Below, one piece after another: positions 17,748 to 26,657 of a DNA stretch of 64,000 bases (the stretch's first letter is position 1; each line of letters opens with the position of its first letter). Under the pieces are notes generated by a model. It was not told where the DNA came from, did no database searches, and saw only the letters and a program-made list of their open reading frames with translations. Origin of the DNA: Petroclostridium xylanilyticum (GTDB taxonomy: Bacteria > Bacillota > Clostridia > SK-Y3); the NCBI RefSeq assembly GCF_002252565.1, contig NZ_NPML01000007.1, positions 62,001-126,000 on the forward strand, given 5' to 3'. Both the position numbers and the translations under genes were made by a program.

Positions 17748-17765
17748 AAGTTGTAATAACAACTT
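17748..17765. promoter_or_regulatory. Inverted repeat in the ppdK leader
   Basis: AAGTTGT, 4 bases, ACAACTT: a perfect 7-bp inverted repeat about 25 bases downstream of the predicted -10 and upstream of the AGGAGG site. It could be an operator or an mRNA hairpin. Confidence 0.4.
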
Positions 17766-17785
17766 ATTAGCATATTGCGGCTATT

Positions 17786-17794
17786 ATTATATCA
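17786..17794 (-). promoter_or_regulatory. Extended -10 promoter of ppdK
   Basis: TGATATAAT on the minus strand, an extended -10 (TGnTATAAT). No clear -35 is seen at 17 bp. It lies about 85 bases ahead of the ppdK start. Confidence 0.45.
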
Positions 17795-17869
17795 CAAATT
17801 AAAATTTTTTCATCATATTTTTATTAATTTTATTAAAAAATTTTCTCACAAATCTTTTTTAACCTTCTT

Positions 17870-17989
17870 TTATAATGAGCGAAGTTTAAAATTCAATATT
17901 TCCTTAATACAAACTTCGCGAATTTCATCGATAGCTACATTCATTTGTTTTTGATTTTTATATTGGTTATCGATATAATTAGTGCCCAT
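17870..17989 (-). CDS. Candidate 39-residue protein overlapping the recO stop
   Basis: Its ATG overlaps the last codons of recO (TATGGGCACTAA), which would allow translational coupling. The frame runs 39 residues (MGTNYIDNQYKNQKQMNVAI..., ending NFKLRSL) to TAA at 17870. It has no separate ribosome site and no family I recognise. An internal ATG at residue 16 is another possible start. It could be a real small protein or a chance frame. Confidence 0.35.
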   Translation of the reverse strand: MGTNYIDNQYKNQKQMNVAIDEIREVCIKEILNFKLRSL

Positions 17990-18752
17990 ATTTTGTCGTC
18001 GTTATTATATTTTCTAAATATTTTAATGTTTTAAACTCCTTCCCTATGTGGGTAAGGAGAAAGTCCTTAGTAATAGCGTCAAGCTCATCCTGAACCTTGG
18101 GTGATACTTCAAAGGAGAAAATTTTATTTAGCTCGCTATATAATATATAACGCATTGCATAAAGTGCACCTTCACTTAACATAAGGCTATTCCTACTTTT
18201 AAGTTTCGGCAGGCAGTTCGTGCAAACAAGGCCCCCGGCTGCACTATTAAAATACATCTTCTGTTCATTACTCCCACAGTTTGTACAAACGATCAGGTTT
18301 GGTGCATACCCGATAATACTCATTAACCTTAACTCATAAATTATTTTCAAAAGTCTAGGTTCTTTGTTTGTTGCAGAAAGCATATGCAGCGTATTTAATA
18401 ATAATTTCAACAGATTGTTGTTTGCATATCCTTCATCAATCGCTTCAGACGCCAGTTCTACAAAATAGGTGGCATAAGATAGCTTTTCGATACTGTTTCT
18501 GATGTTATAAAAATTTTCAATCACTTCACTTTGGCTCACTCTGTATAATTCTTTTCCTTTATATAAAATAAAATCTCCATAGCATAAAAATTGCGTTCCA
18601 GCAATTAATCTGCTTCTAGGACTCCTCGCTCCCCTGGCAGAAGCCTGGACCTTTCCTTTGCCGCGTGCAAATAAAGTGATAATTTTATCAGCTTCTCCTA
18701 CATTTGTTTCCTTTATTACCAATGCTTGTGTTCTTAATATGCTCACTATCAA
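17979..18752 (-). CDS. recO: DNA repair protein RecO
   Basis: Recombination mediator of 257 residues. The N-terminal OB fold (about 1-80) includes ALVIKETNVGEADKIITLF and KGKVQASARGARSPRSRL. A helical domain follows, with a zinc finger at about 152-175 (CTNCGSN and CTNCLPK, four Cys). It helps load RecA onto SSB-coated DNA with RecR. The order era-yqzL-recO matches Bacillus, though here about 290 bp of repeat DNA separates yqzL from recO. Confidence 0.95.
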   Translation of the reverse strand: MIVSILRTQALVIKETNVGEADKIITLFARGKGKVQASARGARSPRSRLIAGTQFLCYGDFILYKGKELYRVSQSEVIENFYNIRNSIEKLSYATYFVELASEAIDEGYANNNLLKLLLNTLHMLSATNKEPRLLKIIYELRLMSIIGYAPNLIVCTNCGSNEQKMYFNSAAGGLVCTNCLPKLKSRNSLMLSEGALYAMRYILYSELNKIFSFEVSPKVQDELDAITKDFLLTHIGKEFKTLKYLENIITTTKYGH

Positions 18753-18824
18753 TCCTTCCTTTTAACAGCTACGATTAGTATTCTCGGCACAAATAATGAT
18801 GAAAATGTGCTTGATTGCTCAGGG

Positions 18825-18917
18825 CTGCGACATGGGGACGGTTCCTCAGTCGCATGAAAAGCGCATTCGACAGACGAACCGTCCCCATGTCGCAGACGAA
18901 CCGTCCCCATGTCGCAG
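18825..18917. repeat. GGGGACGG-family repeat, one inverted and one tandem unit
   Basis: CTGCGACATGGGGACGGTTC on one side faces GAACCGTCCCCATGTCGCAG twice in tandem on the other. The word next to the core (TGCGACATG) is shared by all three units here but not by repeat copies elsewhere in the window. It abuts repeat copy B at 18921. Confidence 0.85.
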
Positions 18918-18920
18918 CCT

Positions 18921-19015
18921 GGCAGATAAAGTCAATAAGTTCACGGTTCACGGTAAAAGCTATTAAATCGTTTACTACTGTGAACCGAGAGCTGTTAACT
19001 GTGAACTATATAATA
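18921..19015. repeat. Hairpin-forming repeat, copy B (inverted partner of 1-102)
   Basis: Reverse-complement copy of the repeat at 1-102, about 95 bp, with a few substitutions and a 7-bp deletion. Built from GTTCACGGT/ACTGTGAAC units. It lies between two other repeats and the yqzL terminator. Confidence 0.8.
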
Positions 19016-19016
19016 T

Positions 19017-19044
19017 AAAAACGGGACATAAAACGTCCCGGTTT
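19017..19044 (-). terminator. Terminator after yqzL
   Basis: CGGGAC stem with a seven-base loop on the minus strand followed by TTTTTA, five bases after the yqzL stop. It ends the upstream era-side transcript, so recO needs its own promoter. Confidence 0.75.
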
Positions 19045-19048
19045 ATTA

Positions 19049-19204
19049 TTACGTATCTGTAGGTGTATTGTCATGTATAGACTCTTGAATGTTATTTGCA
19101 GATATAATTCCATTACAATTTATCTTTTCCATTTCTTTATAAAATAAATAGGCATCGATATTACCCGTCTTCTCAAAAGCATTCCACATAAAGTTTTGTA
19201 ACAT
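19049..19204 (-). CDS. yqzL: YqzL family protein
   Basis: Tiny protein of 51 residues starting MLQNFMWNAFEKTGNIDAYL and continuing FYKEMEK. The first 27 residues match the YqzL pattern (LxxFxWxxFxxTGNIxxYLxxKE), and the gene has the usual place between era and recO. A GAGGGGGACTT site precedes the ATG. The tail (about 28-51) is extra and unconserved. Function is unknown in the family. Confidence 0.8.
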   Translation of the reverse strand: MLQNFMWNAFEKTGNIDAYLFYKEMEKINCNGIISANNIQESIHDNTPTDT

Positions 19205-19312
19205 ATTCTCTAAGTCCCCCTCATTTAGGAATTATGTAATATTAGGGTATCCTTAAAGATATTTTAATATACAAGGAATTAATTTTATAAAATTACATAA
19301 ATTTCACAATTT

Positions 19313-20206
19313 TTATTGGTATCCAAAATTTTTAATATAGAATTCTTTGTTTCTCCAATCATCCTTTACCTTTACCCATAATTCAAGAAAAACTTTTGAG
19401 CCAAACAAATTTTCAATGTCCATTCTTGCAAGACTGCCTATTTTCTTTAGCATTTCTCCGTTCTTTCCAATTATTATACCTTTATGGGAATCTTTCTCGC
19501 AATATATATTTGCCATTATTTCTATAATATTCTTGTTTTCTTTATTTTTAATTGATATAACTTCAACAGCTATCCCATGGGGTACTTCTTTTTCCAAAAG
19601 ATGTAGAATCTTTTCTCGAATGATCTCGGAAACAATTTGTCTTTCCGGTTGATCAGTAACCATATCTTCCGGGAAAAATTTAGGCCCGACAGGAAGGACT
19701 TTTCTGATTTCCCCTTTTATTATATGAATACCATCGCTGTTAAGTGCGGACACAGGAATAATAGAATGAAAATTAAATAAATTACTGTATTCATTGATTA
19801 ACAATAGTATTGAATCTTTTTTGACTAAATCCACCTTATTAATTATCAAAATAACAGGAGTATTAATTTTTTTTAACTCTTGTATTATTTCCAGTTCCCC
19901 CTGTCTTGGCGGTTTATCTGCTTCCACAACAAAAAGGACTACATCCACTTCTTTCAAAGTTTGCTCGGCTACCTTCACCATATACTCACCAAGCTTATTC
20001 TTTGGCGTATGTATTCCGGGGGTATCCATAAATATCATCTGGTAATTATCTTCTGTAAGAATTGCTAATATCTTGTTTCTGGTAGTCTGAGGCTTATCAG
20101 ACATAATTGCAATTTTTTCTCCTACCATACTATTCAGCAGGGTAGATTTTCCTACATTAGGTCTTCCAATGATTGCTATAAAACCTGATTTAAATTCTTG
20201 AACCAT
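19313..20206 (-). CDS. era: GTPase Era
   Basis: Ribosome-assembly GTPase of 297 residues that binds 16S rRNA near its 3' end. G1 is GRPNVGKSTLLN (about 14), G3 is DTPGIHTPKNKLG (about 62) and G4 is NKVD (about 122). The C-terminal KH domain contains GIIIGKNGEMLKKIG (about 225-240). Length is typical. It starts 3 bp after the cdd stop, so the two are surely co-transcribed; yqzL follows. Confidence 0.97.
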   Translation of the reverse strand: MVQEFKSGFIAIIGRPNVGKSTLLNSMVGEKIAIMSDKPQTTRNKILAILTEDNYQMIFMDTPGIHTPKNKLGEYMVKVAEQTLKEVDVVLFVVEADKPPRQGELEIIQELKKINTPVILIINKVDLVKKDSILLLINEYSNLFNFHSIIPVSALNSDGIHIIKGEIRKVLPVGPKFFPEDMVTDQPERQIVSEIIREKILHLLEKEVPHGIAVEVISIKNKENKNIIEIMANIYCEKDSHKGIIIGKNGEMLKKIGSLARMDIENLFGSKVFLELWVKVKDDWRNKEFYIKNFGYQ

Positions 20207-20208
20207 TC

Positions 20209-20616
20209 TTAACTGCCTCCCTTGTTATACAAATCTTCTTTATAAAATGCATGGGGTAATAAGTCATCCAATGAACAGATTTTTATATTTCCGTTGCCAT
20301 CACCCAGTATAACTTTAATTGAAGGAGAGAATTCTGCAATAACCTGCCTGCAAATGCCGCATGGAAATGTGAACCCATCATTATCCCCCCGTACTGCTAT
20401 TGCTTCAAATTCTTTCTCACCCTCGGAAACAGCCTTGTACACTGCGGTCCGCTCAGCACAGCAAGTTGCCCCGTAAGTAGCATTTTCAACGTTACATCCC
20501 GTAAAAACTTTCCCGCTTTTTGTAAGCAAGGCTGCACCTACTCTAAATTTTGAATAAGGTGAATAGGAATTATTTCGTGCATCTGAAGCTAATTGTAATA
20601 ATTTTCTTTCATCCAT
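20209..20616 (-). CDS. cdd: Cytidine deaminase
   Basis: Zinc enzyme of 135 residues that deaminates cytidine and deoxycytidine for pyrimidine salvage. The substrate motif YSKFRVGAALLT (about 21), the zinc and catalytic site NATYGATCCAERTAVYKA (about 45-62, C-A-E) and PCGICRQVIAEF (about 90, two Cys) are all present. Part of the ybeY-dgkA-cdd-era run. Confidence 0.96.
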   Translation of the reverse strand: MDERKLLQLASDARNNSYSPYSKFRVGAALLTKSGKVFTGCNVENATYGATCCAERTAVYKAVSEGEKEFEAIAVRGDNDGFTFPCGICRQVIAEFSPSIKVILGDGNGNIKICSLDDLLPHAFYKEDLYNKGGS

Positions 20617-20653
20617 ATAACTGTCACTCCTCTTGAGACTCGATTTCTAACTT

Positions 20654-21361
20654 CTAAAGTTTTAATAAACTAAAAAGAAATAGTGTTACAGCAACTCCAA
20701 GTGCCGCTCCCAGAGTCACCTGCAATCCACTATGGATTTTACCTTCCACCCTGCTTTGCGCAACCATTAAACTTAACAGCAAAGATAATGTAATAATAAT
20801 TGGACTTTCTGTAATAAAACAGATGCTGGCCGTAATTGCAAAAGCTAAAGCAGAATGCCCGCTTATCACTCCTCCACGCAGCGGAGTACCCTTTCCGAAA
20901 TAAGCCTTTATGATAAAGATAAGAATTAACACAATTAATAGTGAAATAAATGCTACATGTAAAGGCGTTTCTCTAATTTTTGAAAACAAACCAGTTAAAG
21001 AACTTATAACTCTAGGCTTGCTAAAAAACAAGATATAGGCAACAATAACAGCATTTACAGCTGAAATCAATACCGCTCCTGCAGCTACATCTTTTGCTAT
21101 TTTAGCAAGAGGATGGTAAGAACTTACAGTAATATCGACAACCTTTTCTATTGCTGTATTGACCATTTCAGTTACTATAACAATGACAATCGTAAAAAGC
21201 AGAATAAGCAATTCTATTTTTGAAAAATTATAAAAAAGACTTAGAAATAGTACTATTAGTGCCGCTGCATAATGAATTTTTAAATTTCTTTGAGTTTTTA
21301 TGCTGTATATTATTCCATTTATGGCATAGTTAAAGCTGTCAAAAATATTTCTGCTTTTCAT
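20654..21361 (-). CDS. dgkA: Undecaprenol/diacylglycerol kinase fused to a PAP2 phosphatase domain
   Basis: Membrane protein of 235 residues. The N-terminal half (1-115) is a DgkA-type lipid kinase with FNYAINGIIYSIKTQRNLKIH and VTEMVNTAIEKVVDI (catalytic Glu). The C-terminal half (130-235) is PAP2-like, with GHSALAFA near residue 170 and SRVEGKIHSGLQVTLGAALG near residue 205. In Firmicutes the kinase part phosphorylates undecaprenol, and the fused phosphatase suggests lipid-carrier recycling. The fusion is common in Clostridia. It lies between ybeY and cdd in the same transcript. Confidence 0.92.
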   Translation of the reverse strand: MKSRNIFDSFNYAINGIIYSIKTQRNLKIHYAAALIVLFLSLFYNFSKIELLILLFTIVIVIVTEMVNTAIEKVVDITVSSYHPLAKIAKDVAAGAVLISAVNAVIVAYILFFSKPRVISSLTGLFSKIRETPLHVAFISLLIVLILIFIIKAYFGKGTPLRGGVISGHSALAFAITASICFITESPIIITLSLLLSLMVAQSRVEGKIHSGLQVTLGAALGVAVTLFLFSLLKL

Positions 21362-21375
21362 GGCCTGCCTCCATG

Positions 21376-21882
21376 CTATTCTCTGACCAAGCCTATTTTC
21401 TGTAATATCTGCTCCTCTTTATAACGCATAACCTTAGCTTTTGAGGGCTCTTCATGGTCATAACCAAGTAAATGAAGCATCGAATGTGCAGTTAAAAAAC
21501 CTACTTCTCTTTCAAAAGAATGTCCATACTCCTGGGCTTGCTCCTTTGCTTTTTCAAGTGAAATCACTATGTCACCAAGAAGAAGTACATCTTCATCATA
21601 GTTATAATCACCTATATGATGTTCATGCATAACCCTGTACTCCTCATCGAATTCCAACATTGGAAAGGAAAGTACATCCGTTACTGAATCCTTATCCCTA
21701 AATTCTTTATTTATTTCTCTAATCTGTTCATTATTCACTAAAGTTACACTTATCTCAACGGCCTTATTAAAGCGCTCATACTCAAGTGCGTGAATAATTG
21801 TATCACGAATCAAATTTTCCAAATCACTATCTACTAATACACAATTTTGATTATTTTCAATAATTATCTCCACTTTGTTCAA
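21376..21882 (-). CDS. ybeY: Endoribonuclease YbeY (rRNA maturation factor)
   Basis: Zinc RNase of 168 residues involved in 16S rRNA 3' processing and ribosome quality control. It holds the conserved VTDVLSFPM (about 70) and the zinc signature HSMLHLLGYDHE (about 131-142). It starts three bases after the pgpH stop. Neighbours phoH and era are its usual functional partners. Confidence 0.96.
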   Translation of the reverse strand: MNKVEIIIENNQNCVLVDSDLENLIRDTIIHALEYERFNKAVEISVTLVNNEQIREINKEFRDKDSVTDVLSFPMLEFDEEYRVMHEHHIGDYNYDEDVLLLGDIVISLEKAKEQAQEYGHSFEREVGFLTAHSMLHLLGYDHEEPSKAKVMRYKEEQILQKIGLVRE

Positions 21883-21884
21883 AA

Positions 21885-23981
21885 TTAACCATCTCCTACC
21901 TCTACAATAACGACATCTTCATCCTTCACGTTTGCTTCAGGATATTTTATTCTTTCATGAAAGAACCCGCTTAATACCTTTAAAAAGGCTTTTGCAATCG
22001 TATCAATGTCTTTTAGGGTTAAATCACACATATCGAGCTGTCCATCATCTAATTTATCTTTAATGATCTTCCTGACCATACCTTCAATTTTCCCTTCAGT
22101 CCGTTCAGCCATAGATCTAACGGCAGCTTCAACGCAGTCAGCCAACATGACGACCGCAGCCTCCTTTGTCTGGGGTTTTGGCCCTTCATATCTGAAATCC
22201 TCAGGATTTACCAATTCTACACTTTCACCTTTTTTAGCCTTATGATAAAAATAGGCAACCAGCGTAGTGCCGTGGTGCTGCTCTATAATTTCTCTTATAA
22301 CCAAAGGAATTTTGTTTGCTTTTGCCAGTTCCTCCCCATCTTTAGTGTGAGAAGTAATTATCAGGGTACTCAAATTTGCTGTCATCCGGTCATGCGGATT
22401 ATCATTAAATTGGTTCTCTTTAAAGAAATAAGGTCTTTTTAATTTACCTATATCATGGTAGTAAGCAGCAACCCTTGCCAGCAATGCATTACCCCCAATG
22501 GCCTCTGTAGCTGCTTCCGCAAGATTTCCCACCATCAAACTATGGTGGTAGGTTCCCGGAGCTTCCAGCAACAACCTTTTGAGCAAAGGCTGGTTAGGGT
22601 TTGACAACTCTAATAATTTTAACGGAGTAATAATATTAAACGTTGCTTCCCAAAAAGGCAATGTACCAATCGTTATAACAATGGACAAAAGCCCGTTCAA
22701 TATTCCCTTCAACCCTTCATGCAATACAGCTTTCAATTCATTGGCACTTAGCAGGCCAAAACTGATAATAAGCAACGCATTTACCAGGCTTATTGCAACT
22801 CCTGCTAAAAACAATTTATTTCTTTGGTAGGTTTTTGTTACGGCAAAAGCTGCAAAAGTTCCGCTTAATAAAGTGATGCATATAAAAATAGTATCTCCTT
22901 TTGTTAGCAAACCTATTAAAATGCTAAGAACAAAATTTACAAGTATCGCCAGTTTAGTATCCAACAATATGGCTATAAGCATAGTTGCAGCAGAAACAGG
23001 GATTATATATGCAGGAAGCTGTTTAAAGCTTAAAGGAATTACCAAAGTCAACATAAAAATTAATCCAAGTAAAATCAAACTGCTCCTATCATTAAGAATT
23101 TTAGGGTTAAAATAATAAAGGTATCCGATAATAATTAAAAATAATAACTTGGTTATAAAAATTATTCCTATAATATACCGGTAGTCTAAAATCTTCTGGT
23201 TATCCTTAATTAACCCAAGCTCATCCAGCATTTGTATATGTTCCGGTTTAACTCTTTCACCGTTGCCTATTATTTTTTCTCCCTTTTTATACTCCTTTGC
23301 TTCAACACTATCTCGCGCCTCCTGTTTCATCCGTAAGGTCTTTTGTTCATCTATTACTTTGTTGGGTTCCAACACATTAGCCAGAATACTGTAGCTTAAG
23401 TCCCGTAATTCCTGGCTGAATTCTATCTTCTGAATCAGTTCTTTTGCATCGTTTAATGACTTGTCAAGAGAATCCTGTTCAACACCAATGTCCATAATTT
23501 GCGTATGTGCATTCAGCACTGCAATTTGCAATTGGGCAAGTTCATTGTCACTCATTTTAATGCAGGTTGCAAGTTTTTCATCGTTTAATTGAATTGTCGA
23601 CAATTCCTTTAATTTACTGACTTTAGCTTCAAGATTGATGTCGTTCATCCCTCTTACCAGATGAACATCCGACAAGAACTCATAAATTTTTCTCTGTGAC
23701 CGCCTGGTTACATCAGCATCAAAATCATATTGTGGAGCAACCTTACTTTCCGCTTCATTTCTTAACCTTTCGGTAGTAAGCTTGTCCACAATATCTCTTG
23801 GTGCAAAGATATCCACCGGGCTTGGATCATCAACTTTTAAATCATACTTCGTTGGGGCTGTCCCATTGATTAGGATGAAGAGCGTAATGATGAAACACAC
23901 GATTCCAATTAAGATTCTATGCACTAGAATAGAATCCCGCAGACCAAGCCTCACTTTTGGATTAAGCTTTTTTAATGCCAT
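21885..23981 (-). CDS. pgpH: 7TMR-HDED/HD family membrane phosphohydrolase (c-di-AMP phosphodiesterase PgpH type)
   Basis: Protein of 698 residues. One membrane segment near 25-45 (IGIVCFIITLFILING) leads to an extracellular 7TMR-HDED domain (about 55-270). Seven membrane helices follow (about 275-470), then a cytoplasmic HD domain with YHHSLMVGNLAEAA (about 478), YYHDIGKLKRPYFF (about 509), ITSHTKDGEELA and IIEQHHGTTLVAYFY. PgpH proteins hydrolyse c-di-AMP to pApA. Length and domain order are typical, as is the place between phoH and ybeY. Confidence 0.95.
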   Translation of the reverse strand: MALKKLNPKVRLGLRDSILVHRILIGIVCFIITLFILINGTAPTKYDLKVDDPSPVDIFAPRDIVDKLTTERLRNEAESKVAPQYDFDADVTRRSQRKIYEFLSDVHLVRGMNDINLEAKVSKLKELSTIQLNDEKLATCIKMSDNELAQLQIAVLNAHTQIMDIGVEQDSLDKSLNDAKELIQKIEFSQELRDLSYSILANVLEPNKVIDEQKTLRMKQEARDSVEAKEYKKGEKIIGNGERVKPEHIQMLDELGLIKDNQKILDYRYIIGIIFITKLLFLIIIGYLYYFNPKILNDRSSLILLGLIFMLTLVIPLSFKQLPAYIIPVSAATMLIAILLDTKLAILVNFVLSILIGLLTKGDTIFICITLLSGTFAAFAVTKTYQRNKLFLAGVAISLVNALLIISFGLLSANELKAVLHEGLKGILNGLLSIVITIGTLPFWEATFNIITPLKLLELSNPNQPLLKRLLLEAPGTYHHSLMVGNLAEAATEAIGGNALLARVAAYYHDIGKLKRPYFFKENQFNDNPHDRMTANLSTLIITSHTKDGEELAKANKIPLVIREIIEQHHGTTLVAYFYHKAKKGESVELVNPEDFRYEGPKPQTKEAAVVMLADCVEAAVRSMAERTEGKIEGMVRKIIKDKLDDGQLDMCDLTLKDIDTIAKAFLKVLSGFFHERIKYPEANVKDEDVVIVEVGDG

Positions 23982-24011
23982 TATCCTTAACCCCCTTAAT
24001 TATATCAGCAC

Positions 24012-24992
24012 TTATCTTTCACGATTTTCCATCTCCTCATCATACTTATCATAGGCTTTTATAATTCTCTGTACCAGAGGGTGCCTTACGACATCTCTAT
24101 CGGTTAGATAAGAAAATTCAATACCTTCTATATTTTTTAGAACTTTAATAGCTTCTTTCAGCCCTGACCGCTTCCCCCGGGGCAAATCAACCTGCGTTAC
24201 ATCCCCTGTGATAATTGCCTTTGAACCAAATCCGATTCTTGTTAGGAACATTTTCATTTGTTCAGGAGTGGTATTTTGTGCTTCGTCTAAAATGATAAAA
24301 GAATCATCAAGAGTCCGGCCTCGCATATAAGCAAGAGGAGCAACTTCTATCATTCCTCTTTCTAAATATTTTTGATAGGTTTCTACACCAAGCATGTCAT
24401 ATAGTGCATCATAAAGCGGTCTTAGATATGGGTCCACCTTATTCTGCAAATCTCCCGGAAGAAAGCCTAATTTCTCTCCTGCTTCTACAGCAGGCCGGGT
24501 AAGAATAATTCTATTTACCTCTTTGTTTCTGAAAGCCGTGACAGCCATTGCAACTGCAAGATATGTTTTCCCTGTACCGGCAGGTCCAACACCAAAAACG
24601 ACAACATTCTTTTTAATGGCATCTATATACTTCTTTTGTCCTAATGTTTTAGTTTTTATAGGCTTACCCCGGGAAGTTAAACATATACAGTCTTCCCCCA
24701 GAGAATTTATCTTATCTTCATGCCCTTCATCCACCAATGAGATAATGTATCTTACATTCTGTTCATTAATGCTCTCTCCCCGTGCAGAGAGATTTAACAG
24801 GCCTTTCAGAACCTTTTCTGCGTTATTTGCTTTATTTTCTTCACCAATTATTTTCAATTCAGTGCCACGGTTCAAGACTTTCACATCAAACTTGTCTTCT
24901 ATGATCCTGATATTTTCATCAAAGCTCCCGAATACATTGATTATTTGTTCCATTCTGTCTACTTCGAGAGTTTTTTCTGTTATGCTGCTCAA
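24012..24992 (-). CDS. phoH: PhoH family ATPase
   Basis: Protein of 326 residues with a P-loop in GVGPAGTGKTYLAVAMAV (about 137-154). TRPAVEAGEKLGFLPGDL and YMRGRTLDDSFIILDEAQNT (Walker B) follow. About 120 residues of N-terminal RNA-binding-like sequence precede the ATPase core. The family is linked to RNA metabolism and works next to YbeY. It begins 11 bp after yqfD and ends about 30 bp before pgpH. Confidence 0.95.
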   Translation of the reverse strand: MSSITEKTLEVDRMEQIINVFGSFDENIRIIEDKFDVKVLNRGTELKIIGEENKANNAEKVLKGLLNLSARGESINEQNVRYIISLVDEGHEDKINSLGEDCICLTSRGKPIKTKTLGQKKYIDAIKKNVVVFGVGPAGTGKTYLAVAMAVTAFRNKEVNRIILTRPAVEAGEKLGFLPGDLQNKVDPYLRPLYDALYDMLGVETYQKYLERGMIEVAPLAYMRGRTLDDSFIILDEAQNTTPEQMKMFLTRIGFGSKAIITGDVTQVDLPRGKRSGLKEAIKVLKNIEGIEFSYLTDRDVVRHPLVQRIIKAYDKYDEEMENRER

Positions 24993-25003
24993 AAGAATTC
25001 CTC

Positions 25004-26197
25004 CTAATTTTTTATAATTTCCTCTTGCATGCCTACTTCTTCAATGGATTCTATCAATAATTTAACGACTACAGTGTCGTCATCAACAAATATGTGGTCT
25101 GCTTTTTGGTTTAATATTTGAGCATCAGAAGCAAGTTCCTTTTTAGTATCTTCATATAACTGCTGTGCTGCTTCCGAAATTGCATCCTCTAATCCTATCT
25201 TTTCTTCTTCTATTTTCACCTCTTCAAAAGTGTTGCTTTCCAGTATCACCGGAAGTACATAGTCTTTTCCTATGCTTAATTCCTTACTATATGTAATTTT
25301 ATCATAATTTGCATAAGGAATACTACTATCCAGAAATAAATTTATTTTATTATCTAAAAATTTCAATGACACCTGTGTTATTTTATTACCTGTTTTTATT
25401 CTCTTGAGTCTGGTTAAATGAACCTCTTTTGATTTCTCATACCATGTCCTTGCCTTTACGGATGCTATGGAATGAATATATCTTATCCCTTCCACCTTGC
25501 TGTCTATGACCCCACTCACCAATAACTGCCCCTTTTCTATAGTATCTCCTTTCTTCACCACCGGTTGACCGCTTTTAACAATCATACTTTTTATTACTCC
25601 ATCTTTAGAAGCAATAATATTACATGGAATGTGTTTTTCCACCATTTCAGGAGGCAATTTTCTTTCTTTTACTTCAACAACCGCTTTTGTTCCTTTGATT
25701 TCTATACCTATCCAGGACAATTGACTTAATCTCAGCATCATTTCATTTTCAATAATATCCGTATCCAATCCGATTTTAGATGCTCCAACCTTCAAGCCAC
25801 ATTGTTGTAAATACATGATAATTTCTTCTCTAACTATGTTTTCATTGCCTACCACCTCTATAACCCATATAAAAGACGTCATGTACCATAATAGAACAAA
25901 AAATAATAAAACCCCAATCATAAAGGTCTTTCTTTTTCTATACCTATACAATATAAAAGGGGTTCCTTTTTTTGCAAGTATTTTAACTCTACATTTTGTT
26001 TTATAAGCAATTGGTCGAAGAGCCTTAAATCCTCTTATACTTATTTTCAACTTCATGGTACAACTATTTATTTTCTTAACATCCCATAAATATATTCCCC
26101 GCCGGGTACAAATATTGATAAATTTTTCAAGAAAATATCCCTCCACTAATATAACGATATACCCTCTTAAAAAATTGAATAAATTGACCAGCAACAT
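25004..26197 (-). CDS. yqfD: Sporulation protein YqfD
   Basis: Membrane-anchored protein of 397 residues of the YqfD/SpoIV-associated family. The N-terminal about 90 residues are cytoplasmic and basic. One membrane span lies near 96-112 (IGVLLFFVLLWYMTSFIW). An outer FtsQ-like region follows (VVGNENIVREEIIMYLQQCG), then a long extracytoplasmic domain. In Bacillus yqfCD are expressed under sigma-E in the mother cell. It is 10 bp from yqfC and followed by phoH, a typical order. Presence supports a spore-forming host. Confidence 0.93.
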   Translation of the reverse strand: MLLVNLFNFLRGYIVILVEGYFLEKFINICTRRGIYLWDVKKINSCTMKLKISIRGFKALRPIAYKTKCRVKILAKKGTPFILYRYRKRKTFMIGVLLFFVLLWYMTSFIWVIEVVGNENIVREEIIMYLQQCGLKVGASKIGLDTDIIENEMMLRLSQLSWIGIEIKGTKAVVEVKERKLPPEMVEKHIPCNIIASKDGVIKSMIVKSGQPVVKKGDTIEKGQLLVSGVIDSKVEGIRYIHSIASVKARTWYEKSKEVHLTRLKRIKTGNKITQVSLKFLDNKINLFLDSSIPYANYDKITYSKELSIGKDYVLPVILESNTFEEVKIEEEKIGLEDAISEAAQQLYEDTKKELASDAQILNQKADHIFVDDDTVVVKLLIESIEEVGMQEEIIKN

Positions 26198-26207
26198 TTT
26201 TTCACCC

Positions 26208-26516
26208 CTAAGCGATAAACTCTACTGTCGATATTTCTCCTGCAATAATGATTTCTTCAGCTGTAATGGTTTTTATTTCAAGTTTTTGTCCGGTTATCTT
26301 GAGCATATGGGAATTGGTATTTACTCTAATCAGCTTATCACTATATTCAATAATTCCTTTATAGTTTTCTATTGAAAGGTCTTTATTACCTATAAAAATC
26401 AGTTTAGGGACGTCTAAAATGATTTCCCTTGGGAGTTCTAATATATCGCTGACTTTTTCTTTTATGTCTTTCACATCTTTTTTCTCTTTATTATTTCTAG
26501 TATTTTTCTTTCCCAC
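26208..26516 (-). CDS. yqfC: Sporulation protein YqfC (YabP family)
   Basis: Protein of 102 residues of the YabP/YqfC family, with LELPREIILDVPKLIFIGNK and a beta-rich core. The start is GTG at 26516 preceded by AGGGGGTT. The first about 25 residues are mostly Lys, Asn and Asp. It is first in the yqfC-yqfD-phoH run. Confidence 0.9.
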   Translation of the reverse strand: MGKKNTRNNKEKKDVKDIKEKVSDILELPREIILDVPKLIFIGNKDLSIENYKGIIEYSDKLIRVNTNSHMLKITGQKLEIKTITAEEIIIAGEISTVEFIA

Positions 26517-26561
26517 TGCCTAACCCCCTTTTGGGTGTTCTATGTCATAATAAATTTATGC

Positions 26562-26583
26562 AAAAAAAAAAGGCTTAATGCCT
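26562..26583 (-). terminator. Terminator after the ClC gene
   Basis: On the minus strand AGGC, loop ATTAA, GCCT and then a run of T. It sits beyond the 26596-26647 palindrome and insulates yqfC from the ClC transcript. Confidence 0.7.
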
Positions 26584-26595
26584 ATTAATTTTATA

Positions 26596-26647
26596 ATATC
26601 AAAGGGACGGTTCTTTTGATATATCAAAAGAACCGTCCCTTTGATAT
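26596..26647. repeat. Perfect 52-bp palindrome, GGGACGG repeat family
   Basis: Two exact inverted units, each with ATCAAA, GGGACGGTTCT and TTTGAT in order, so the arms flanking the core pair within each unit as well as between units. It sits directly downstream of the ClC stop and may act as a terminator. Confidence 0.85.
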
Positions 26648-26657
26648 ACCTGATAAG

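Noticed and set aside
18825-18917. CRISPR-like array
   Set aside because: Only three units, no regular spacers of similar length, inverted orientation present, and no cas gene in the window.
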